DNA of 64,000 nt from Nymphaea colorata (lineage: Eukaryota; Streptophyta; Magnoliopsida; Nymphaeales; Nymphaeaceae), in NCBI RefSeq assembly GCF_008831285.2, contig NC_045139.1, positions 18,520,354 to 18,584,353 of the forward strand, written 5' to 3'. A model generated the notes under the pieces. It made no database searches. It was not told the DNA's origin and was given only the letters and a program-made list of their open reading frames with translations. How positions within the stretch are numbered: the first letter of the stretch is position 1; each line of letters begins with the position of its first letter. A program made the translations under genes and the position numbers. Below are positions 55,914 through 64,000 of this stretch, piece after piece.

Positions 55914-56942
55914 GGGTTCAATAATTTTTTCAATATTTTCCAGGGGTAGGAAATTTAGAACTAGTTCAAAGCTCAAAGCTTAGTCCCCTGTCAACGTCTA
56001 CACATCGATACTGGTACAGGTACCGGGATACTGGTAAAGACAGTAATCTTTAAAATTTTTAGACACGGGGATACAAGGTATATACATATATGTATATATT
56101 GGTGCAAAATTCCACAAAAATCTACACAATTGCACAAGAAATATGGAAAACGCCACAAAAAAATGCAAATTTCTACAAAACCCTTTCGAATTCCACAAAA
56201 AATACTCAAAAATCAAAATTGATGTCTCCAAGTGTGCCGCCATACCCTTTGGACCTTTTTGAAGAAGGTTCTGTTACTCATAAGTGTCAGTGTTGACACG
56301 GGTACGACAGCCTTTCAGCCGTGCCTGTGTTACTTAGCAACTTCAGAATAATGACATTAGTGCATAACTAATTCTAGTGATCTACATGTACCTGATTTTT
56401 GGTGATTGCTTTCCCCATGCAACAAAAGGGAATTGAAGAGACAAAGGCATTTTCCATGTACGTCACACATTCATGTCACTTGAAAAAACAAAGAGAAACA
56501 CCATCTCAATTTCCACGTTAAAGAAGGTAGAATAGAAGCATCAGTTTCAAAGATTCAGTATATATTATTCAGTAATTGACAAAAACAACGTACATTCTTG
56601 TGATAAATGACAAAAAGATATTGCCAACAATAAATTTACGTTCTAAAGGGGAAATTAACCAACGGGATGCTAATTAGGAAACAACATAAGCTCATAGATA
56701 TTCTCCTTTACGCATTGCACTGCCTCTTAAACCCTGGCAAGGTTTTCTTGTAAACATGTACACTTTTATCCGAGCCAATTCGAACAAGTGAAAAAGTTTC
56801 ATGTTTGTTTGACTGATTATTGATTGCTGAAGACTGGCATTCCTAGCACCAAAGGCCACAGAAGAAGAAAGTCAACATGAATTGAATCCTGATAGAAGTT
56901 AGATATATACATAAAGTTGGTTGCAACGGCTTACCAAGTGAA

Positions 56943-59588
56943 CTACTTTGTGGGTGATGCCAGTACCTCAAGAAGTTCTACATTCAGTTCAAAAGTTTCC
57001 CCTGGCTGCAAAAGACAGAGACAGATCCAATCACAGAGTGGTCACAGCCCAAGGAAAATTTCAGAAGTTTACTGCAAACAGGCATTCTCGATCTTACTGG
57101 TATTTCATTCATTCCCTTTTTACCATATCCAGCCTCAGGAGGAACAATTACACTTCTCTGTGATGGCAAAGCACATTCATTTCAGTTAGCGAAATTATCG
57201 TGGTTGTCATTGGAAATGAAAAGGAAGTCCAGCAATTGCTTATTGACAAGACGTATCATGGCAGTTCTGACCTTCCCTCCAACTTTCATCCCTTCAGTAA
57301 TTGAGTACATAGCAGCAGGTGGTTTTGGAGCAGCCTGGGCAGAAAATAGACCATTGGCACTGTCTACATATTCTCTCTTCCGCTCTTTCCCTGGTGGTGC
57401 TCCAACAGTAAATTCATATGGCTAGCCAAGAATGAACAGACCCATCAATAGTTACATCTAGCAAGTCAGCATAACAGCAAAAAGCACAGGTCAGCATGCC
57501 AGTACTTCTACCAGCAACTTAACAGCATCTAGAAAAGCATAATAGTTGGGAAGTTCTACAATTTGTTCCTCGGTAGATCAGTTAAATTGTTGGCTAAATT
57601 TTAAAATATGAAGAATGGTCACAAGTTAAAGCATCTTTGCAATCTGGGAGACACCTTTGTATCGGTTGACAAGACCCAGAAAGTGGTAAAAGTTACAAAG
57701 CCGTTGGAAGTTGCTTCCTTCTTGGTTTCGAGCTCAATGGTCTTAAGACCAACTGTATATTATGGTCGGATCACTGATCATTAATTGAACTAGCTACAAG
57801 GAAACATGCCACTCCCATGCCAAAGACATCCAAATCATGAGATTGAAACCAAAAAGGCTCAGATCAACTGTCCAAGAGATTCCTTTCGGAAGGAAGCTTC
57901 AAGGACTTGAGAATTTCAAGAGATAACTTTTCAAAGTCTTATCCTCCAAGAATTATAAAACGTGTATCTTTTTTCTGTTAGTAGACCACGTTCCTGCTTG
58001 GAACATGAACCAAATAAAACAAGAGAGAGTTAAGCAACCTTTGCAGCTATGCTTTGAGGAGGGTCATTAAGTGATCTGCATTTCAGGATGGTTCGTCTTC
58101 ATAAAAAGAAATATTTTTACGCGAAAATGATTGACTACCTATTGAAAGCTTTAAGCCCCATTCCTGGCATTCTTTAGATTAAAGAAGATAACCTGTGCAA
58201 TAATGCGATTACCAGCCAGAAGCTTGGATTCACGACTTGAGACTGCAGTAATACCGCGATAAATGCAGTCAAAATGCACCTATAATTGGATTGAACAAAG
58301 AGATGAAATAAGTTAGAAAAATAACGACTAAATAGGAAAAACAGAAAAAACGAAAGGACAACACAAGAACTAACAAAATCAAGTGCCCCCCACAAGAAAA
58401 TGAATAAGCAGTTCAGGAACAGACCAGAACAGTTGAACCTTTCTCAGCAATTGGACCCTTTCCTTCAATGAGATCAAAATATTTCAATCCGTCAGCTGCA
58501 TTGAAGATTTTCCATTATATGGTCATTTCTTATTATGTTGGTTCAAAAATGAAATCGAAAATGCAATTAGAATACTATAATCAGTCAGCACGTGAGGCTT
58601 TAAAATGGTGAAGACTTCCGTCCACCTAATTGTGAACACCAAGGATCACTAGAAAGAAAGGAAGTAGATGCAAGGATCTCCCACAAATGTCGAATTGAAG
58701 ACGTTCATGAAAAGGAAAAAAATTAAAAGGAAAGTCAATAAACGATTATTAGGTACTCCAAAGGCAAAACAGCATTATGGTTAAATATCAAAGTTTAACC
58801 CTACATTGCTAGAAGCATCTCCTTGCCTATTAGAACACCATATATGGTCATCAAATGATAGACCTCCATCCTGAAACTAGGGATGCACGTTCTTGAAAAA
58901 TCTACGACTAACGGCAACTCCTCAGGTTATTATTTAGAATGAATAAAAAATTATTATTCTACAGAAAGGATGGAACTTACATTATCGGTTCACGAAATTC
59001 AAGTCAAGCCATATGCAAACGACCACAGACACGGTGATCTTGGTTTATATTTAAGCAGAAAATGGAGCAAATTGCTTCAGAATCGCGGACAGAATATCAA
59101 ATCGATACACAAGAGAACTACTCCACTAAAATGAAATTCCCAAACCTACAGTTTGACGTTATTCTTTTACAATGCAAAAAGTTCTTTCACCGACGATAAC
59201 AACACTTTTGCTTTCTCATGACGGACCGCCGACACCAGAATACTTGACCAAAAACAAGCCAATTTGTCTCGCATTTAAACCAGATGCAACAGAAACCGAA
59301 CTAGATAAAATTAAAGATCACAACAAGAAACCGACCACTGACACTGTATTCGTCGATGGGAATTGTCCTCCTGAGCCGTCGTTCCCTCGCCAATGAAGGA
59401 GGTGGGGTAACAAGAAGGTTCAAGGAAAGAACAGAGAGGAGGAGCGACCTCCTTCTGGCATTGGGTATCAATGGAAACGGGATTTCTGAGATGGGTATTT
59501 TCGAATTGGTGGAGATTTCGACCGAGGAGTCGAAACTCGCGACGGAGGGATCAGGAGGCCGGGAAACGCGTGGCAGCAACGTAGCCAT
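56943..59588 (-). CDS. Chloroplast FKBP-type immunophilin FKBP18 (thylakoid lumen)
   Basis: Six exons on the minus strand, in transcript order: 59588-59336, 58495-58425, 58279-58193, 57421-57272, 57157-57098 and 57005-56943. All introns are GT-AG and in phase, giving 227 residues (the Arabidopsis protein is about 232 by memory). Residues 1-50 form a Ser/Pro-rich plastid transit region. It is followed by a twin-arginine-type signal (RRRSLLLSVLSLNLL, then SLA before RER), consistent with Tat-dependent lumen import. The FKBP domain follows: GLKYFDLIEGKGP, VHFDCIYRGIT, the FKBP18-specific PGKERKREYVD and GLFSAQAAPKPP stretches, GMKVGGK, VIVPPEAGYG and FELNVELLEV. The usual FKBP active-site Trp (VI-GW) is replaced by PPAAMYSI, so prolyl isomerase activity may be weak. 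Start chosen at 59588 because a TATA box lies about 70 bases upstream. Confidence 0.92.
57422..58192 (-). other. FKBP18 intron 3
   Basis: The largest internal intron of the downstream half of FKBP18, 771 bases, with donor gttatc and acceptor ctag before PYEF. No repeats of note. Confidence 0.75.
58496..59335 (-). other. FKBP18 intron 1
   Basis: 840-base intron following the transit-peptide exon (donor gtcggt, acceptor atgcag). Nothing else is recognised within it. Confidence 0.75.
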
Positions 59589-59653
59589 TATGGCCGTTGG
59601 GAGTTCGTCGGAGAAGGGGAAATTGGGATAAACCCATGAAAAGGAGGAGGCCT

Positions 59654-59666
59654 TTGATTTATAGCG
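59654..59666 (-). promoter_or_regulatory. TATA box of FKBP18
   Basis: On the minus strand the sequence reads cacgctataaatc. It lies about 70 bases before the ATG at 59588, so transcription should start near 59630. In-frame ATGs further upstream (59711 and 59678) would then be outside the mRNA. Confidence 0.55.
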
Positions 59667-59789
59667 TGAACTTACGATCATGGCCTTAACCTTTCGCCAG
59701 AATGACAGCACGCAAGCATGGACCTCACCTCAGACGCTCGTCATCATGAAATCGGCTGCTCCGGGTCAGGCGCATCCATCCGGTTTTCA

Positions 59790-60044
59790 ATCAGGTTCAG
59801 AATCTAGATCCAGAACATAACTCAGTTAAATCCGGATCTGGGTATCGCCAATAGGCCCAGATGCATCTATTCTGTGTGTCACGACTAGAAAAGCTACATT
59901 TAACAAAAAATATGGCCATAGTAGAATGTGTATATATGCACATAAAGTACAGAACGTATATTAAAAGTGTGCAGATATGGGCGAGGTTAGATCCAAATTG
60001 CACAAAACCCGTTGTGCTCGGACCAATCCTACCAAGAACCTGAT
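59790..60044. mobile_element. Possible MITE with ATCAGGTTC ends
   Basis: Inverted ends atcaggttc (59790) and gaacctgat (60044) with continuing weak similarity inward. The target duplication is unclear and the TIR is only about 9 bases. Confidence 0.3.
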
Positions 60045-60633
60045 CCATTTCTTCACCAAATCATGCCAATTTGGCTAGAATTTGTACTATAAACACCGCG
60101 CATTACACGAAGAGTTCCGTGAACGATTTTGATTTTGCTGGTTCCGGTGTACGCATCCTACAATCATGTTTTTTCAATTCTTTTATACTTTGACTCCATG
60201 CGTGTGAGCAGAGTATCGGATAACCACAGAAGAATAGATTCTTCCCGACTTTTAAGGTCTTGAATTTGGTTAATTTATCAATTTCATGGAACCTATATGA
60301 GTTTTTACTTAACCAACTTTGATAACATGACTGTGTAGTCTATTACTTTTTATTAAATATAATACAATAAAAAAGTATCAAATGTGTTATTTAAGTTACT
60401 AAAAGTCACTTGCTTGTGGAACACAAAAAATTTAGCAGTGAAAGGATCAATATTTATCATAAGAGTAACTTGAATAAAATTTATTTTGATTCTAAATTAG
60501 TAACCAAAAACATGCTAGCACGAACATAAATTTCAGCGGCCCAGTTTTTAGCCTTGAGCTGTGTGGGATACGTAGCGCTCTTATATTGCGTTGGTTTTTG
60601 ATAAGGCGATAAAGAATTTTACCTGTCATGTCA

Positions 60634-60635
<2 letters not shown>

Positions 60636-60688
<53 letters not shown>
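60636..60688. repeat. (AT)n microsatellite
   Basis: About 53 bases of uninterrupted AT repeats. Confidence 0.95.
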
Positions 60689-60691
<3 letters not shown>

Positions 60692-60930
60692 ATTGTAAAT
60701 TGTAATCCTATAAAGATTGTAAATTGTAATCCTTTTGAATATGTTTGAACTCACTCCCGGTTAAAAGTTAAAACCTTTCCGAGAGGACGACAAACCTGTA
60801 AAGTGGTTTACTTCCAAAGCTTCTTTATTAAAAAATAGGTAAAAGAAAAAAAATTTGACGAAAAGATTTACGAATAAACAGTCGGAGCTTTAAGTTTTGT
60901 TTTTTTCAAAATAAATAAATAAATAAATAA

Positions 60931-60932
<2 letters not shown>

Positions 60933-60964
<32 letters not shown>
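60933..60964. repeat. (AT)n microsatellite
   Basis: About 32 bases of AT repeats following a short (AAAT)n stretch. Confidence 0.95.
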
Positions 60965-60966
<2 letters not shown>

Positions 60967-62854
60967 AAACGCTATTGGCTTTTGCTCCTCTTTTGGTTCC
61001 TTCTTCCATTATTGCGTAAGGCCTGGACCTTTCGGGGCCATAAACAGCCAAGTTGCCAACTCAATAAATCGAACCATACTAAGATTGTGATTGAATAACA
61101 CCCCATAAAAAAGAAATAATTTTATGAAAACTTGGTTTTTTTTTTTATCAGTTTTTGAAACCTAATTTATCAGAACAATATTCTCTGTGAAAGACGTGAG
61201 AGTTTTTCTTTTGGGAGGCTGGGAGTTAGGTAATTTACGCCCTTTTGAAAATGACTTGTTAAAACTAAGTTTTTCTATACATCCAGCAGAGCCACAGCCA
61301 CAGTGTGGCTGGTGCGGGCCAGCCCCATACCAGGCCTTCTAAAATCTTATTACAGTGAAGCTAAACCTGGTTTCAGTCGCCCACATCAGACTCAGGCTGG
61401 CAGCTCAAAATACCCCTATCTTGGCTTTGCCGCTAATCCAGTTTCAACCATCAAACAAACTCACCTTAATTGCCATTTTCAAGTTAAAACTTGTTTTACC
61501 TCCAAAATGTTTAAATAGCATAACATGCTTTTAAGTGGCCTAGATGAATTAGTTATGGTGGCGCAGGAGAGGCGAACCCATCCACCTTCCCCTTGACTCT
61601 AGGATCCAGGCTGCTGACTTAGAGGTGGTCTTATGGTGCACCCTTCAACTTAATTGTTTGTAGAGTACATATATAATCATGACGTGTACATATATTGAGA
61701 AAATAATACTCTACCAGTTGCAAGGCCAGAAAATTTTCCAGAGAAGGAGGAACTTTACCAATTTTTAGGAAGTGTGTTTACAATTTTTTTAGAAAAACTT
61801 GAGACATTTTTTTTTTAAAGATCAATGTACATTTTCAAATTGAAATCGAGGGTGGCTTCTGTCCTCACTGACCATCGTTTGGCTCGCTATTGGCACCCAC
61901 CAAAATGATATTTACCATGTTCGTTAGAAGCCAGGAGTGAAAATCACCTTATATAAAAGAATAGTAACTGATAAAAATCTTTGATACCATTCTGGTAGGT
62001 ATGTTAAGATTTATATACAAACATACAAGTGTACATGCGTGAGATGAATAGCACCAAGGAAAGCAAGTTAATAGATGGCAACCTAGTCCACATTCACATT
62101 TCAAAACAGGTGGTTGCAATAAACATCCCACTTTTTTTGTGGGGGGTTGAGTGGGGACACAAATTGAAAACTTAAACCATTAAGTGAAGCCACCTGGGTC
62201 TACTTTTGTCACTTGCAAGACAGCGAAAAATGTTTAGCGGGTTTCACTAATTTCTTATAGGACTAGGATAACCAATTTTTAAATTTAATAGTGACCATCA
62301 ATGAGGAAAGAAATAATCCAACCATCATCTCGTGCCAATAATACACAGCCATAAGATACATATAGCTCATGAAATATGTGAACTAAATTAACTTAGTGAG
62401 CAGTTTACATCGTGCCACACGTAAACTAATCTTTCAAAAATAAAAGAAGTAAGCAATAAATTGTGTCTTGCATTTTGAAAAGAAAATAAGATTTTTCCTA
62501 ACACTTTATAAATCATTAAATAATTAATCAGACCGACTATACTACGCCTACTAGTCTTCATATTTAATATGTGTTCATGTAAAATGCAAGTAACTTGTCA
62601 AAAGACAACAGATCCCGCTCTGTAATGGTTTTGTTCATAATTACGAATGTTGATACCAGTATGCAAGGTAAAATGTCATGATACATAGGTTTAAGGTAAA
62701 TTCAGGAGAACAATAGTGCCAAATAAGAAAATATTAGATAGATGATCTGCGTGTATGAGAGAGAAAGACCGAGATCGACCAGCAATTTGGACTTTTTAGA
62801 TAATTGGTTTTAACCATGGCCAGTTTGACAGTAGTTCGTTTTTGTGAAATTTTC

Positions 62855-62877
62855 ATATATATATATATATATATATA
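62855..62877. repeat. (AT)n microsatellite
   Basis: Short AT repeat run. Confidence 0.9.
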
Positions 62878-63559
62878 GATAACACAGCAGTGACTTATGA
62901 TAAAATCTGATATTTATCAGAGCCACTATATCTTCGTAGTTTTCAGTTCACTACAGGGCAAATAACTGAAACTATATCCTTTCCAATGCCAGAATGACTG
63001 TACAACAAAAAGAAATATCCTTCGTGCCTACCATAACTGCTTACCGCCTATGCATACAGTAGTCCTTTGAAGGATCACTTCACTACTTGAAAACTCCAGC
63101 AGATGAAAGAAAAAACTGAGACGAAAAGGTCCGTGTTTTTTCTTGTTCACTCTTCCGCTTATAGCTACATATATTAGATACAGTAACTAAACATTGCATG
63201 AATTTCCCGTGGCTTTGTAGATATGCACTGCAAAACAAGCGATACAGCAATTCGTTAAGAGAATAATTCTATCAAATGAGGGGATGCACATATATGCCGA
63301 GAGAGGTCAATCAGTAGGCAATGAAAAATGCAAAATAGTGAAAATACATAACAGTCCTTTGGTAAGCTACAAACTAGCCCTCGTGTACTTCTTAGAAGGA
63401 AAACTTCCCACAACATTTCAGTGATCTGCAATCTGGTTACAGTAGAAACTGAATCAACGCACATCTCTGATTTCAAAGAAGTACACAAAACGTAGCCAAA
63501 ATATATTTCATTATAGAAGGAATTTCTCAAGTTTAGTTAGCCATGATACGAAACCAGAA
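62878..63559. other. Right-edge intergenic or 3' UTR sequence
   Basis: No clear gene. If the weak exons at 63575-63850 are real, this would be 3' UTR or downstream flank of that minus-strand gene. Confidence 0.35.
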
Positions 63560-63574
63560 ATACAACTCTCAGCC

Positions 63575-63848
63575 GATAAGTTTTCTTTTCACTGTTTTCA
63601 CTAGCTTGTCCATTGCCAGATGAGGACCTTTAAGCCAAAAACCATGTACATCATGTCAATCACTATTCAATTAGATATTCTGCATTGAGGAAAGAAAACA
63701 TCAGCACATTTTTTTACTGTACGCACATACACTCTACCGCTAGTGCATGTGATTCCCATGTTAGCCAGGGATGTGAGACATCTGGAACAGGAACAACCAC
63801 ATCAAGCATGTGAAGCAAATGCATAGATATTTCCTTGGTGTCCCTAAC
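63575..63848 (-). other. Possible terminal exons of a minus-strand gene running off the window
   Basis: Two minus-strand segments have coding-like character. One, about 63740-63847, reads RDTKEISMHLLHMLDVVVPVPD and continues to a stop at 63714-63716 if not spliced. The other, about 63575-63631, reads GPHLAMDKLVKTVKRKLIG followed by a stop and is preceded by an acceptor-like aaag. I do not recognise the family. The joining and the donor are uncertain, and the rest of the gene would lie beyond 64000. Confidence 0.25.
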
Positions 63849-64000
63849 GTAGGATAAAAGCAATTATACCACATACAAAGATCTATTCTCACATTCAAGT
63901 TGCCATTAAGATATTTGTCTTAAATAAAATAACTAGTAGCAGATGCCATGAGTCGGAACACTGAACTATTAGCTGTGCAGATGGAAACATTGGAGCAAGG

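Larger units (their letters stand above)
52423..56942. other. Region between the convergent OST1 and FKBP18 genes
   Basis: 4.5 kb without a supported gene. It contains the OST1 3' UTR, TIR element copy B, a 50-bp tandem repeat array, a 42-bp duplication, and a segment at 55995-56330 with 'ggtacaggtaccgggatactgg' and 'ctaagtaacacaggcacg' (reverse strand) words that may be an old relative of the CTAAGTCACATGGG family. The frames within it have no conserved domains. Confidence 0.5.
59667..62854. other. Intergenic DNA with microsatellites
   Basis: No gene supported. It contains a possible TIR element at 59790-60044, (AT)n runs at 60636-60688 and 60933-60964, and a 24-bp tandem duplication (ataaagattgtaaattgtaatcct) around 60688-60732. 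Frames here are short and show no domains. Confidence 0.5.

Noticed and set aside
59589-59711. Upstream ATGs extending FKBP18 by 41 residues
   Set aside because: A TATA box at 59654-59666 lies downstream of or between these ATGs and the chosen start, so they are probably untranscribed.

Overview
The window is a plant nuclear genome segment, almost certainly an angiosperm. It has intron-split eukaryotic genes, chloroplast- and mitochondrion-related proteins, AT-rich intergenic DNA dense in (AT)n, (CT)n and (CA)n microsatellites, many short TIR elements, a plant LINE and a Ty1/copia retrotransposon. The species cannot be fixed from sequence alone. Long TE-filled introns and the microsatellite load would suit an early-diverging angiosperm, but that is only an impression.

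Layout. (1) 1-1.1 kb: a single-exon ATL-type RING-H2 ubiquitin ligase gene (+). (2) 1.1-14.8 kb: a gene-poor stretch of microsatellites, several MITEs, a 5'-truncated LINE and a GC-rich coding-like fragment. (3) 14.8-16.2 kb: the main exon of RHON1, a chloroplast Rho-N RNA-binding protein (-); its 5' exon lies upstream and is unresolved. (4) 17.6-18.5 kb: a second, longer copy of the same LINE family. (5) 23.4-41.5 kb: a five-exon gene (+) for a 206-residue mitochondrial inner-membrane-protease-like (S26 family) protein. Intron 1 holds a hAT-type element. Intron 2 holds an apparently intact copia element with identical 286-bp LTRs and a perfect 5-bp target duplication. (6) 43.8-52.4 kb: a ten-exon gene (+) for ribophorin I / OST1, a subunit of oligosaccharyltransferase, with TIR elements in introns 7 and 8 and a probable GC-AG intron. 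(7) 56.9-59.6 kb: a six-exon gene (-) for the thylakoid-lumen immunophilin FKBP18. (8) 59.6-64 kb: mostly intergenic, with weak hints of terminal exons of another minus-strand gene at the right edge.

The genes are independent housekeeping or regulatory loci, not an operon-like system. RHON1 and the S26-like gene are head-to-head neighbours, and from memory their Arabidopsis counterparts (At1g06190 and At1g06200) are also adjacent, so this looks like very old microsynteny. The most interesting points are: the S26-like protein lacks both residues of the Ser/Lys catalytic dyad while keeping the rest of the fold; the LINE family is bounded on both sides by (CT)n in both copies, suggesting microsatellite-targeted insertion; a 746-bp hAT-like element is packed with nested palindromes; and a very young copia insertion sits inside an essential-looking gene.
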